35,205 nucleotides of DNA from NCBI GenBank assembly GCA_022510445.1, contig JAFLTN010000012.1:1-35205 (forward strand), read 5' to 3'. The position numbers and the translations under genes were made by a program. The stretch's first letter is position 1. Each line of letters begins with the position of its first letter. Of this stretch, positions 8,413-17,660 are shown in pieces. A model generated the notes under the pieces. It had not been told where the DNA came from. It saw only the letters and a program-made list of their open reading frames with translations, and did not search any database. Source of the DNA: Muribaculaceae bacterium (GTDB lineage: Bacteria > Bacteroidota > Bacteroidia > Bacteroidales > Muribaculaceae).

Positions 8413-8876
8413 AAGCTTTATACGCCGGAAGTTTCGATCCTTTCACAATCGGTCATCTTTCCATAGTAAATCGTTCTCTTCAGTTATTTGAAAGCCTGGT
8501 TGTCGCGATCGGTTTCAACGAAAATAAGATAGGGGAGTGGAGTGTCGAGGAAAGAAAGAAGGCCATTACCGATTATTTCAGACATAACGAAAGGGTCCAG
8601 GTGGCTGTCTATACCGGTCTCACTGCTGAATTTGCCCGAGAAATCGGTGCCGGCGTAATGATCAGGGGTTTGAGAAACGGGCTGGACTTTGACAAAGAGA
8701 AGGATCTTGCCGACATTAATTTACAGGTGCTCGGAATTCCTACGGTTTTTATCCCATGCGATCCCTCGCTTTCTTATGTCAGCAGTTCTATGGTGCGTGA
8801 ATTGATTCATAACGGATTCGATGCAAGTAAATTTATTGTCGGGAATTTCCCTTTGCAGGATAAAATCTCCCATTGA
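8409..8876 (+). CDS. coaD: Pantetheine-phosphate adenylyltransferase
   Basis: The 155-residue length and motifs fit Coa[14 protein letters not shown] at the start (the nucleotidyltransferase (T/H)xGH signature), [14 protein letters not shown] in the middle, and [11 protein letters not shown] near the end. It makes dephospho-CoA from 4'-phosphopantetheine and ATP, the fourth of five CoA steps. The start overlaps the parE stop by 4 nt, and the S41 protease starts 9 nt after its stop, so all three are probably co-transcribed. The parE-coaD-protease order is, as I recall, common in Bacteroidales. Confidence 0.95.
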   Translation: MKALYAGSFDPFTIGHLSIVNRSLQLFESLVVAIGFNENKIGEWSVEERKKAITDYFRHNERVQVAVYTGLTAEFAREIGAGVMIRGLRNGLDFDKEKDLADINLQVLGIPTVFIPCDPSLSYVSSSMVRELIHNGFDASKFIVGNFPLQDKISH

Positions 8877-8885
8877 TAATTAGAT

Positions 8886-10493
8886 ATGATGAAAAAGATA
8901 TTTTTTATATTACCTGTTTTTGCAATTGTCCTCTCGGTATTCGCGCAGAAAACTGAGATGTCTCTCAACCAGAACAATAAGCTAAGGATTGCAGAGGCGG
9001 CTATAATGCAGCTATATGTTGACTCGATTAATGAAACTAAGTTGGTGGAAGATGCGATTAGGGGTATGCTGGAAGGCCTTGACCCTCATTCACAGTATTC
9101 CAATGCCGAGGAAACAAAGGAATTGAATGAACCTTTGGCAGGTAATTTCAGTGGAGTCGGCATCACTTTCAATATGAACAACGATACCCTTTATGTTATC
9201 CAGACAGTAAGCGGAGGCCCGTCGGAAAGGGTGGGTATTCTTGCCGGTGATCGGATCATCACTGTCAATGACACTGTTATAGCCGGTGTCAAAATGAAAA
9301 ACTCCGATATAATGAAACGGTTGCGCGGTCCCAAAGGCACCGACGTGAATGTAAAGGTTCTTCGTCCCGATAAAGGTGTTTATGACACTATTGATTTCAA
9401 GATTACTCGTGCCGATATCCCCATCTATAGCGTTGATGCGGCTTATATGGTTGATGATAAGACCGGTTATATCCGTCTCAACCGGTTCGCGGCTGAAACA
9501 GCGGGAGAAGTCCGCACTGCTCTGAAAGACCTGAAGAAACAAGGCATGGACAGACTCATCCTTGATTTGTCTGACAATGGGGGTGGTTATCTCAACGCGG
9601 CTGTCGAACTTTTGGGAGAATTCCTCGAACCGGGTCAGATTACCGTTTATACCGAGGGTCTGAATTCACCCAGAATGGATAATTACGCTTCACCCAACGG
9701 GTCGAAGCCATTGTTTGCAGATGGGAGGCTTGTAGTGATGGTTAACCAGTATTCAGCCTCTGCTTCTGAAATCACCAGCGGTGCTGTTCAAGACTGGGAC
9801 AGGGGTCTGATTGTTGGTCGCCGGACTTTTGGCAAAGGTCTGGTCCAGCGCCCGATTCCGCTCCCTGACGGTTCTATGATCAGATTGACCGTGGCCCATT
9901 ATTATACTCCCACAGGGCGCGATATTCAAAAACCTTATGAAAAGGGTAACAGAAAAGCATATAGCGAGGATATGATCGACAGATTCAACAACGGAGAGCT
10001 TATGCATGCCGATTCGATTCATTTTGCAGATTCTCTGAAGGTTGAAACTCTTAGACTCCATCGGCCGATTTATGGAGGCGGTGGAATTTATCCTGATAAG
10101 TTTGTGGCTCTCGACACCACGGAGTTCACCAAATATTATAGAAATGTTATGGCAAAAGGCCTCATAAACCGCTTTGCAATTAGTTATGTTGATAAAAACC
10201 GTCAGGAACTCAAAAAGCTTTACAAGAACGACAATGCCTTTAATAAAGAATTCAAAGTTTCTCCGGAAATGCTTCAGGAATTATACAGCCTCGCTGATAA
10301 GGAGGGAATAGAATTCAACGAGGAGGAAGCCAAGACAAGCGAACCTTTATTTGCCATGCTTATCAAGGCCCTCATTGGAAGGGATGTTTTCGACAATTCA
10401 ACCTATTTTAAGGTATTTAATGACCATGACCCGATATTCCGGGAAGCTTACCGTCTGATAAATTCAACAGAATATGATGATTTGCTCCCTTAG
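8886..10493 (+). CDS. S41-family C-terminal processing peptidase
   Basis: The 535-residue protein has a signal peptide (MMKKIFFILPVFAIVLSVFA), a PDZ domain (about 85-170: GVGITFNMNNDTLYVIQTV, GGPSERVGILAGDRI), and the S41 core. QYSASASEITSGAV and GRRTFGKGLVQ carry the Ser/Lys pair, Ser292 and Lys317, 25 residues apart as in Prc/CtpA. YIRLNRFA and LDLSDNGGGYLNAAV are also typical. It should act in the periplasm, cutting proteins near their C-termini; targets are unknown. A helical tail of about 110 residues ends it. It is the last gene of the parE-coaD operon. Symbol left blank because several paralogues are usual in this group. Confidence 0.92.
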   Translation: MMKKIFFILPVFAIVLSVFAQKTEMSLNQNNKLRIAEAAIMQLYVDSINETKLVEDAIRGMLEGLDPHSQYSNAEETKELNEPLAGNFSGVGITFNMNNDTLYVIQTVSGGPSERVGILAGDRIITVNDTVIAGVKMKNSDIMKRLRGPKGTDVNVKVLRPDKGVYDTIDFKITRADIPIYSVDAAYMVDDKTGYIRLNRFAAETAGEVRTALKDLKKQGMDRLILDLSDNGGGYLNAAVELLGEFLEPGQITVYTEGLNSPRMDNYASPNGSKPLFADGRLVVMVNQYSASASEITSGAVQDWDRGLIVGRRTFGKGLVQRPIPLPDGSMIRLTVAHYYTPTGRDIQKPYEKGNRKAYSEDMIDRFNNGELMHADSIHFADSLKVETLRLHRPIYGGGGIYPDKFVALDTTEFTKYYRNVMAKGLINRFAISYVDKNRQELKKLYKNDNAFNKEFKVSPEMLQELYSLADKEGIEFNEEEAKTSEPLFAMLIKALIGRDVFDNSTYFKVFNDHDPIFREAYRLINSTEYDDLLP

Positions 10494-10563
10494 ATCCTCG
10501 CGCAAAAAAATGTAAAACGCAAGGATAATATCTTTTAATTAAATTTAGACAAATTCAAAAATC

Positions 10564-12099
10564 ATGAACCTATTTTCTTACCTTATTTTTGCTGCCATTT
10601 CTGCTTCGCCTCTTTTCACTTTGGCACAGCAGGAAACAGAAAACAGCTTCCTGCAGGATATCGAATTGCTGACAGTGGAGGATCTTGCCCTTGTGGAAGA
10701 TTCCTTGGCTGCGGTCAAGGAGATTCAAGTGGCCGAACCGGAGGATCTCTTCCTTTCCCTGCCTAAACCTGTTGTTAACAGAAAAATCGTTAACAGAAGT
10801 TTTATCCCCAGGGTCTTCTCCGGTTATAGGAAACTTCATAAGTTCCATCCCGATTTTCTTCATCCCAATCATTACGACGGTTTGAGCGTCATGACTTATG
10901 ATTCCACCCTCATGATGGTCGATGAGGTTATTGAAGTCCTTCCGAATGAAAATGAGTCAATGTTCCCCGACCTGACTTATCTCATTTCACGTGAAGAGGA
11001 GGTTGTGGAAGTGCCGGTGCCCACCGATAAACCCGAAAATGTTATAATCATCGGAGAAATGCCTCATTGGCTGTCTCAGGCATTGACAACTAATCGCGTG
11101 CAGGAAGATCTGCTATATTCTTATCTGATTGATAACCCCGAATCTATTGAATATTCTTATTGGGATCTTCCCGAACCTCCCGAACTCCCTGATGATGACG
11201 TTCGGTTCATCACTTATATCCGGCGACTGAATCTGCCGGATGTCGATCCGGAGGCTGTTATTATTCCCGCCACCGAAATAAAAAGAAAATATTGGCTCCA
11301 CAAAGTGGGAGCTCAGCTCCAGTTCTCTCAGGCTTTCGTTTCTCCTAACTGGTATCAGGGCGGTAACAATTATCTTGCCCTCCTTTTCAATTTTGACTGG
11401 AATGTGCAGCTGAATCAGGTTTTTCATCCCAATTTATTGTTCCAGAGCAATCTTTCCTATAAGCTTGCTTTAAGCTCAAACCCTAAAGGGAATTTGCATA
11501 AATACACAATTTCAGAAGATGCTCTCCAATATAATCTGAATGTCGGTCTTAAGGCTTTCGGCAATTGGTATTATTCTTATAATTTGCTTTTCAAGACCCA
11601 GCTGCTTAATAACTATGAGGATAATTCAATGGTGAGAACAGCTTCTTTCCTCTCTCCGGGCGACCTCAATATGGGTCTTGGTATGGCATATAACCATCAG
11701 AACAAGCTCAAGACTTTCAAATACACGCTGACCATTTCTCCTCTCTCTTACAACCTTAAGACTTGTATAAGCGACAAGATCAACCATGAGATCTATAATA
11801 TTTCTCCTAACAGAAAGGTAAGAAATGAGATCGGTAGCAACCTTGAATTTAACATGGACTGGAGTATTACAGCCAACATTAGCTACAAAACAAGACTCTT
11901 CCTCTTCTCTGACTATCATTATTTCCTCAGCGATTGGCAGAATACTTTCTCATTTGATATTAACAAATTCCTTTCAACCCAGATTTTCCTTCATATGCGC
12001 TATGACACTTCTGCCGATAAAAACACCGGTTGGAAAACTTTCATGATGCGTGAGATTCTAAGCTTCGGTCTTTCATATACATTCTCTACCAAACCATAA
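10564..12099 (+). CDS. DUF3078-family outer-membrane beta-barrel protein
   Basis: The 511 residues open with a signal peptide (FAAISASPLFTLAQ). A low-complexity, acidic and proline-rich region of about 230 residues follows, then a beta-barrel region from about 240. There W-YQGGNNYLALLFNF, alternating hydrophobic strands and a final aromatic strand (LSFGLSYTFSTKP) point to the DUF3078 family of Bacteroidetes outer-membrane proteins. Function is unknown. It heads a run of envelope genes at 6- and 10-nt spacing. A near-match box, TAAATTTA, lies about 25 nt upstream. The barrel assignment is from motif memory; strand number cannot be counted safely by eye. Confidence 0.8.
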   Translation: MNLFSYLIFAAISASPLFTLAQQETENSFLQDIELLTVEDLALVEDSLAAVKEIQVAEPEDLFLSLPKPVVNRKIVNRSFIPRVFSGYRKLHKFHPDFLHPNHYDGLSVMTYDSTLMMVDEVIEVLPNENESMFPDLTYLISREEEVVEVPVPTDKPENVIIIGEMPHWLSQALTTNRVQEDLLYSYLIDNPESIEYSYWDLPEPPELPDDDVRFITYIRRLNLPDVDPEAVIIPATEIKRKYWLHKVGAQLQFSQAFVSPNWYQGGNNYLALLFNFDWNVQLNQVFHPNLLFQSNLSYKLALSSNPKGNLHKYTISEDALQYNLNVGLKAFGNWYYSYNLLFKTQLLNNYEDNSMVRTASFLSPGDLNMGLGMAYNHQNKLKTFKYTLTISPLSYNLKTCISDKINHEIYNISPNRKVRNEIGSNLEFNMDWSITANISYKTRLFLFSDYHYFLSDWQNTFSFDINKFLSTQIFLHMRYDTSADKNTGWKTFMMREILSFGLSYTFSTKP

Positions 12100-12104
12100 G
12101 ACGA

Positions 12105-12710
12105 ATGTTTATCAGGGAATTTATTTTTCTGGCTCTATCCTTGCTACCGGTGTCGTTATCGGCAGCCACGCCTAAAGTGGCCTTCGATATGGATGAAGCC
12201 AGGGACATTTGCGATAATCTTCCCTTGGAAAACATTGAAGGAATATGGATCTATCCGGATGACAAGGTCACAGTCTTGATTCTTAACGATGGCGACGGGC
12301 TCTCTTCCCACTCTATCCCCAATTACAGGATCTCAGTGGTGGAGAGTTCCGACACAAGGCTCAATCCGGGTGAAACTATCGGTTTCCTCAAGGCTTCTCC
12401 GGAATCGAAGACTTATAGTATTGAATTGGCCACTGAGAGAAAAAACGAACTTCTCTTGAAACCAAAATCCTGTCTGGCCACTTTGTCGGCCGATGGAGAT
12501 TCCTTTATCATTAAGAAACAGAAGTCAGGCCTTAAAGGTCGGCTTAATCTGAATCTTAACAGATTGCTTCCGGGTTTCTGGAAAATTGTAAGTCTCGGTG
12601 TCTCAGGCAATGGAATGGCCAATCGTCTTGAAGCACCGGCCGGCATGATAAAGATCTATCCTTCTTATGACGGCAACGGATCTTCGCGCAGAAAACCACG
12701 GTATCTTTGA
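12105..12710 (+). CDS. Small exported protein of unknown function
   Basis: The 201 residues carry a clear signal peptide (MFIREFIFLALSLLPVSLSAA). The mature part is about 180 residues, rich in beta-type segments, with IEGIWIYPDDKVTVLILND, SIPNYRISVVESSDTRLNPGE and a basic tail GSSRRKPRYL. I do not recognise a family. It begins 6 nt after the DUF3078 stop and ends 10 nt before the next exported protein, so it is almost certainly part of this envelope operon. Codon use resembles its neighbours. It is probably periplasmic or outer-membrane associated. Confidence 0.75.
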   Translation: MFIREFIFLALSLLPVSLSAATPKVAFDMDEARDICDNLPLENIEGIWIYPDDKVTVLILNDGDGLSSHSIPNYRISVVESSDTRLNPGETIGFLKASPESKTYSIELATERKNELLLKPKSCLATLSADGDSFIIKKQKSGLKGRLNLNLNRLLPGFWKIVSLGVSGNGMANRLEAPAGMIKIYPSYDGNGSSRRKPRYL

Positions 12711-12719
12711 TCGGCTATT

Positions 12720-13238
12720 ATGAAAAGATCATCCGTTCTTCTGATTCTGTTGCTTGTTGCCTTTACCGGCTCAATCACCCTCTCGGCTAAAAAGATTAAA
12801 AGCACTTTCAGAATCGAGAAGGAGAATATAAAGAATAAAGACAATGTTAAAGCTGCAGAATCCGACATCAGATTCGATTTACAGGATACCGAATCACCGG
12901 ATTCTCTTAAACACTTCTTTTCTGAAATCTCTTTTGCCGGTTATGAAAAGGAGATCTCGTCGTCAGTTGAATCTTTTTTAGTGATCAACGGATCTGATAA
13001 GGATCTGTCTGCAATTACAGTGAGGATTGATTATTTCGATTTGCAGGGACGTATGATTCATTCACGTGATTACACGGTAAGATCGGTAGTTCCTGCAGGC
13101 CAGACGCGAAAAATCGATATACCTTCCTGGGACCGCCAGCGCACATATTACTATTATCTCGGCAACGAACCTAAAAAGGTTGCTACCCCATATAAGGTTA
13201 CAATCACCCCGGTCACTTATTGGCAACCCGCAGAATAA
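12720..13238 (+). CDS. Small exported protein with an Ig-like/FxLYD-type domain
   Basis: The 172-residue protein has an N-terminal signal segment (SSVLLILLLVAFTGSITLSA) and a charged linker. From about residue 60 a beta-sandwich-like stretch follows: VESFLVINGSDKDLSAITVRI, YFDLQGRMIHSRDYTV, VPAGQTRKIDIPSW. This rhythm (solvent-exposed NGS.., then DLQGRMI, then VPAGQT) recalls FxLYD-type domains, but I cannot name the family with certainty. The end holds many tyrosines (RTYYYYLG). It follows the previous gene by 10 nt in the envelope operon. Confidence 0.72.
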   Translation: MKRSSVLLILLLVAFTGSITLSAKKIKSTFRIEKENIKNKDNVKAAESDIRFDLQDTESPDSLKHFFSEISFAGYEKEISSSVESFLVINGSDKDLSAITVRIDYFDLQGRMIHSRDYTVRSVVPAGQTRKIDIPSWDRQRTYYYYLGNEPKKVATPYKVTITPVTYWQPAE

Positions 13239-13291
13239 ACAAATTTCTGTCTCATATGTTAAGATTATATAACATTTAAATTATAAAAACT

Positions 13292-13825
13292 ATGAGACAA
13301 AACATTTCTTATGACAGTGACGATTACGGCTGGTCAGCTTTTTGGTGGATTTTATTTATCTGTTTGATTTTTTGTTGTTTCTTCTGGTGGCCTTCACCGA
13401 CTCCGGCCGGAACTGAAAGTGGCTGGTGGGGCTGGTCAACCTGGGGTTGGATTATCCTGATATGTCTGTTTATATGGTGGATCTGTGCGTTATGCTATGT
13501 TCCTCTGTATGTTGACGCTGACGATGATGAGGTGAGAATCAGGCGACCTTTCAAATCAAAACGGATCCGCATGGATGAGATTCAGTCTGCCGAACCTTAT
13601 CAGGTAGAAAAGAATCCTTCTAAAAAAGCTTTTGGAAGTGCTCCTGTTAAAACCTTTGGAAGATGGGGTAAATATCGTGACAGGAAGATTGGCGACTACT
13701 TTGCCTATTATGGAAAACCGGACAACACAGTCCTTATCACTCTTAAGGATGGTCGTAAATATGTAGTCGGTGGTTCAGATGCTCAGGCTCTCTCTGACTA
13801 TATCAACAGCAAGCTCAATAAATAA
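13292..13825 (+). CDS. Trp-rich two-helix membrane protein with PH-like cytoplasmic domain
   Basis: In the first 75 of 177 residues there are two membrane helices (about 17-35 and 51-70) joined by a short Pro/Gly/Trp loop; this part holds about 12 tryptophans. The rest is soluble and looks like a bacterial PH fold: LYVDADDDEVRIRRP, KSKRIRMDEIQSAE, VLITLKDGRKYVVGGSDAQ and a final helix ALSDYINSKL. Such proteins usually face the cytoplasm; function is unknown. Fifty-three AT-rich nt separate it from the previous gene, and a terminator follows, so it closes the envelope cluster. Confidence 0.8.
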   Translation: MRQNISYDSDDYGWSAFWWILFICLIFCCFFWWPSPTPAGTESGWWGWSTWGWIILICLFIWWICALCYVPLYVDADDDEVRIRRPFKSKRIRMDEIQSAEPYQVEKNPSKKAFGSAPVKTFGRWGKYRDRKIGDYFAYYGKPDNTVLITLKDGRKYVVGGSDAQALSDYINSKLNK

Positions 13826-13875
13826 CCGGCGAACCATCAAGCCGATTCGGCTTAGCGAACTTATTAAATATTCAT

Positions 13876-13916
13876 AAAGCTCGTTCACCATTTAGATTAA
13901 GAGGTGAACGGGCTTT
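13876..13916 (+). terminator. Rho-independent terminator after the envelope cluster
   Basis: AAAGCTCGTTCACC pairs with GGTGAACGGGCTTT (one G-T wobble) around a 12-nt-plus AT-rich loop, followed by TTAAATT. The stem is long and lies 51 nt past the PH-like gene. Confidence 0.8.
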
Positions 13917-14012
13917 TAAATTATCTTAAGGGATTTTCATTTGAGAAACTATCCTTTGGATGAAACTGCCGTATTTCTGGGAATGAAAATTATAATTTAT
14001 TAATTTTTTTAG

Positions 14013-14020
14013 TAAATTTG
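14013..14020 (+). promoter_or_regulatory. -7 box (TAAATTTG) for sufE
   Basis: Exact consensus 112 nt upstream of the sufE ATG, predicting a leader of about 108 nt. Within the leader, GCCAAT (14083-14088) pairs with ATTGGC (14098-14103), next to the palindrome CCGGATTCCGG (14103-14113). Confidence 0.5.
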
Positions 14021-14131
14021 TGGTTAATAAGCTTCCCGCAGGTCGGGTTATTAAACTTTTAATACCATTTAAAACGCAATTTGCCAATTAATCTCTCATT
14101 GGCCGGATTCCGGAATAATGAATTATCAGAT

Positions 14132-14554
14132 ATGACAATCAACGAAACTCAAGATGAAATTATAGAGGAGTTCCAAGGTTTGACCGACTGGATGGACCGA
14201 TATGCTTATATTATTGATCTCGGCAATACACTCCCGGATTTCCCTCAAAGTGATAAGGTTCCACAAAATCTTATTGAAGGCTGCCAAAGCCGGGTCTGGA
14301 TAACCGCTAAAAAAGACGAGGAAGGTAAAATCCATTTTGATGCCGATTCTGACGCCTTAATAGTGAAGGGAATCGTAGCTTTATTGCTGAGGGTATTAAA
14401 CGATCGGACGCCCGACGAACTTTTAAATGCCGACCTTTATTTCATCGATAAGATAGGCTTGAAGGAACATCTCTCTCCAACAAGAAGCAACGGTTTGCTC
14501 GCAATGGTGCGCCAGATTAACAATTATGCAAGAGCTTTTAAAATTATGGGTTGA
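14132..14554 (+). CDS. sufE: SufE-family cysteine desulfurase activator
   Basis: The 140-residue product matches SufE/CsdE length and carries LIEGCQSRVWI with the sulfur-accepting Cys at residue 51, the same number as in E. coli SufE. SufE takes persulfide sulfur from SufS and passes it to the SufBCD scaffold for Fe-S cluster assembly. A TTG start 51 nt upstream is possible but would cover the hairpin in the leader, so the ATG at 14132 is used. None of sufBCDS is next to it. It lies between a terminator and the POT transporter gene and seems to be transcribed alone. Confidence 0.9.
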   Translation: MTINETQDEIIEEFQGLTDWMDRYAYIIDLGNTLPDFPQSDKVPQNLIEGCQSRVWITAKKDEEGKIHFDADSDALIVKGIVALLLRVLNDRTPDELLNADLYFIDKIGLKEHLSPTRSNGLLAMVRQINNYARAFKIMG

Positions 14555-14629
14555 AATTTACTCGATTCTCCCATGAAGATTTGATTCACTGCTTCTTTTA
14601 ATAGACAATTATACTAACTGACCAAACAT

Positions 14630-16438
14630 ATGTTTAAAAATCAACCCGCAGGACTGTATGTCCTTTCATTGGCCAACACCGGAGAAAGATTCGGTTACTA
14701 CACAATGTTGGCGATCTTCTTATTCTATCTCCAGGCCAAATTCGGTCTCGATGCTACATGGACCGGCCAGATCTTCTCAATTTTCCTGGCCCTTGTCTAC
14801 TTCATGCCACTTTTCGGCGGATGGATTGCCGATAAATGGAGCTTCTCAAAATGTGTGGTTTCCGGTATCGTGATTATGTTTATCGGATATGCACTCATGA
14901 CCGCACCAACTCCGGTGCGTTCCACACCCTCAATGCTTATCCTTTTTGCCGCGTTGCTTTTGATTGCAGCCGGAACCGGTCTTTTTAAAGGAAACCTTCA
15001 GGTTATGGTAGGTGACCTTTACAACAATCCGAAATATAGCGAACGGCGCGATGCCGCCTTCTCATTATTTTATATGGCCATCAATATCGGTTCGATGTTT
15101 GCTCCTTCGGTGGCTGTTTCCTTAAAAAATCTTGCCCTCAGAAATGCCGGTTTCCTTACTAACAATTCCATGGCTGCAGCTGTCAGCAACTGGTGTATTG
15201 ATACCGACAATTTCACCAATATGCCAACAGATCATGACACTCTCAAGTCGATGACTGATTTTGCTCTCCAGAATGGCATGGCAGAAGGGGGTAACCTTTC
15301 TGAATTCCTTTCAGCATACCTGGCCAGATTTGCTGCCGAATGTAACATGGCTGCAATGAACCTTCAGGATTTTGCTCTCGATTATATCACAGCTTTCTCC
15401 ACCGGTTGTTCCTACGCCTTTGGAGTGGCTTGTATCTCTTTGATTGTAAGTTTCCTTATATATATTCTCGGCAGAAAGACATTTGCTCAAAAGGCTGACG
15501 ATAAAAAGGATGCCAAGGCTGCCGCTGTGATGCAGAACAAGGCTCCCGAACTTACTCCGCAACAAACTAAACAGAGAGTTGTGGCTCTTCTACTCGTTTT
15601 TGCAGTGGTTATTTTCTTCTGGATGGTATTCCATCAGAACGGCCAGACTCTTACGGAATTTGCAAAGAGCTGTACTTCCCCCGATGCCACAGGAGCTACG
15701 AGAATCGGATTTAACCTTTGGGCGCTGGTTGCCATCGCTGCCGGGGTTTATGCTCTTTTTGCTATTTTCCAAAGTAAATCAAAAGCTGCTAAAATTGTCA
15801 GCGGTATCATTACTGTCGGCATAGGTGTCATTATCTGGAGTATATACGACACTACGCCTGCCGTTGTAACCGGGATTGACCCTGCTACTTATCAACAGTT
15901 CAACCCGTTCTATGTGGTTGCCTTGACCCCATTCTCCATGGCTTTCTTCGGATGGCTTGCCTCCAAAGGCAAAGAACCCTCAGCACCAAGAAAAATCGGT
16001 TATGGTATGCTTATGGCCGGTCTGGCTTATGTTGTGATGGTATTCGGTTCATTACATCTTGTCGGCACTAACGGCGATGTTTCTCCTAATTGGCTTATCT
16101 CTACCTATCTTTTGCTGACTCTTGCTGAACTCCTCCTTTCTCCAATGGGTATCTCTTTCGTTTCTAAAGTGGCTCCTCCAAAACTCAAGGGTGCGATGAT
16201 GGGTGGTTGGTTTGCAGCAACAGCAGTGGGTAACTACCTTGTTTCTATTCCGATGTTGCTGTGGGGTAAAATCCCTACTTGGACTGTATGGATGATTCTT
16301 ATCGGACTCTGCTTACTGAGCGCCATCTTTATCTTCTCCATAATGAAGAAACTTGAGGCTGCTACTTCCGATTCTTCCGTTTCCGTAATGGAAAATGCTG
16401 CCGAAGGTGAAGAAATAGCTGCCGAGGTTGAAATGTAA
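14630..16438 (+). CDS. POT/PTR-family proton-coupled peptide transporter (MFS)
   Basis: The 602-residue protein has an MFS membrane profile with the POT signature near the start: LANTGERFGYYTML, the ExxER(F) proton-coupling motif in slightly changed form (Glu19, Arg20). The second signature region reads GTGLFKGNLQVMVGDLY and FYMAINIGSMFAPSVA. An extra loop of about 90 residues (about 170-260) sits between helices, rich in Asn, Met and Ala. It should import di- or tripeptides through the inner membrane. The C-terminus is acidic. It begins 75 nt past sufE and is followed 35 nt on by the alcohol dehydrogenase gene, with which it may be co-transcribed. Confidence 0.9.
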   Translation: MFKNQPAGLYVLSLANTGERFGYYTMLAIFLFYLQAKFGLDATWTGQIFSIFLALVYFMPLFGGWIADKWSFSKCVVSGIVIMFIGYALMTAPTPVRSTPSMLILFAALLLIAAGTGLFKGNLQVMVGDLYNNPKYSERRDAAFSLFYMAINIGSMFAPSVAVSLKNLALRNAGFLTNNSMAAAVSNWCIDTDNFTNMPTDHDTLKSMTDFALQNGMAEGGNLSEFLSAYLARFAAECNMAAMNLQDFALDYITAFSTGCSYAFGVACISLIVSFLIYILGRKTFAQKADDKKDAKAAAVMQNKAPELTPQQTKQRVVALLLVFAVVIFFWMVFHQNGQTLTEFAKSCTSPDATGATRIGFNLWALVAIAAGVYALFAIFQSKSKAAKIVSGIITVGIGVIIWSIYDTTPAVVTGIDPATYQQFNPFYVVALTPFSMAFFGWLASKGKEPSAPRKIGYGMLMAGLAYVVMVFGSLHLVGTNGDVSPNWLISTYLLLTLAELLLSPMGISFVSKVAPPKLKGAMMGGWFAATAVGNYLVSIPMLLWGKIPTWTVWMILIGLCLLSAIFIFSIMKKLEAATSDSSVSVMENAAEGEEIAAEVEM

Positions 16439-16473
16439 TTCGGTATCGTCTTCTATCTATAATTCAAAATCTT

Positions 16474-17643
16474 ATGGATAATTTTAAATTCTATTCCCCG
16501 ACAAAATTTATTTTTGGCAAAGGAACTCAGAAAGAGGTCGGCAAGACACTCTCTAATTATGGCGCTGTAAAAGTACTTATAGTTTATGGCGGAGGTTCTG
16601 CTGAAAAGAGCGGATTGATTCAACAGGTCACTGAATCTTTGAATAACGAAAAGATACCATATTGCACGCTTAAGGGGATTAAGCCAAATCCTACCGACGA
16701 CAGGGTTTATGAGGGAATTTCTCTTGCAATAGAGGAGGGCGTTAACTTTATTCTGGCAGTAGGTGGCGGTTCTGTGATCGACACTGCTAAGGCTATCGCT
16801 GTCGGTGCCGTTTATTCAGGTGATTTCTGGGACTTCTTTGTGCATAAAGAAAATCCGATGGCTGCTTTGCCAATAGGTGTCGTCCTGACAATTCCGGCAG
16901 CAGGCAGTGAGGGTAGCGCTTCGGCTGTTATAACTAAAATTGAGGGTCTTCAGAAGGTTTCAATAGGCACTGATCTTATCCGTCCCCGTTTTGCAATCAT
17001 GAATCCGGAGCTTACCATGACTTTGCCCGATTTTCAGACTGCTTGCGGAATTACCGATATGCTATGCCATATTTTTGAAAGATATTTTTCAAACACACCG
17101 GCTCAACTCGTCAACGCTTATTCGGAAGCCATTATGAGAGACATAATGGATCAGGCGGTTACTCTGACCGTGCAACCGGATAATTATGATGCGAGGGCTG
17201 ACATTATGTGGGCAGGAGCCTTGGCTCATAACGGGCTTTGCGGTGTCGGTAAGGAAGAAGATTGGGCCACTCACAGAATCGAGCACGAGGTTTCCGCTAT
17301 TTATGATGTGGCACATGGTGCCGGTCTCGCATGTATAGAACCGGCTTGGCTTAAATTTGTTTCCAAGAAAAATCCCGATATGGTTTGGAGATTTGCAATC
17401 AATGTCATGAGTGTGAGTCCGGCCGGTAAAACCGCCGATGAGATCATGGATGAAGGTATTGAATTGCTTAAAGATTTCTATCATGGCCTTGGTCTCACCA
17501 CTTCATTAAGAGAACTCGTAGGCAAAGAACCGGATATTGATGCCATGATAAAGAGCCTTGAAAGAAACGTAGGTCCTTTATTGGGTTCTTATGTGCCTTT
17601 GACTATGGATGACTGTCGGGAAATCTATAAACTTGCTCTTTAA
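16474..17643 (+). CDS. Iron-containing (YqhD/butanol-type) alcohol dehydrogenase
   Basis: The 389 residues match type III, metal-dependent alcohol dehydrogenases: FKFYSPTKFIFGKG at the start, nucleotide-binding GGGSVIDTAKAIA, and metal ligands Asp195, His199, His267 and His281, close to the ligand numbers of E. coli YqhD (194/198/267/281). YGGGSAEKSG also fits the NADPH-preferring butanol-dehydrogenase branch. It reduces aldehydes to alcohols or the reverse in the cytoplasm; the physiological substrate is uncertain. The acyl-CoA ligase gene starts 17 nt after the stop, so both may serve fatty-aldehyde or fermentative steps, though this is inference. Confidence 0.92.
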   Translation: MDNFKFYSPTKFIFGKGTQKEVGKTLSNYGAVKVLIVYGGGSAEKSGLIQQVTESLNNEKIPYCTLKGIKPNPTDDRVYEGISLAIEEGVNFILAVGGGSVIDTAKAIAVGAVYSGDFWDFFVHKENPMAALPIGVVLTIPAAGSEGSASAVITKIEGLQKVSIGTDLIRPRFAIMNPELTMTLPDFQTACGITDMLCHIFERYFSNTPAQLVNAYSEAIMRDIMDQAVTLTVQPDNYDARADIMWAGALAHNGLCGVGKEEDWATHRIEHEVSAIYDVAHGAGLACIEPAWLKFVSKKNPDMVWRFAINVMSVSPAGKTADEIMDEGIELLKDFYHGLGLTTSLRELVGKEPDIDAMIKSLERNVGPLLGSYVPLTMDDCREIYKLAL

Positions 17644-17660
17644 TCTCTAAAATTATTTTT

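Noticed and set aside
10494-10563. Possible terminator between the S41 protease and the DUF3078 gene
   Set aside because: The only complementary arms (TCCTCGCG and CGCAAGGA) are short and imperfect, and no T run follows.
14081-14131. TTG start adding 17 residues to SufE
   Set aside because: SufE proteins begin near the ATG at 14132, and Cys51 then takes the same number as in E. coli.
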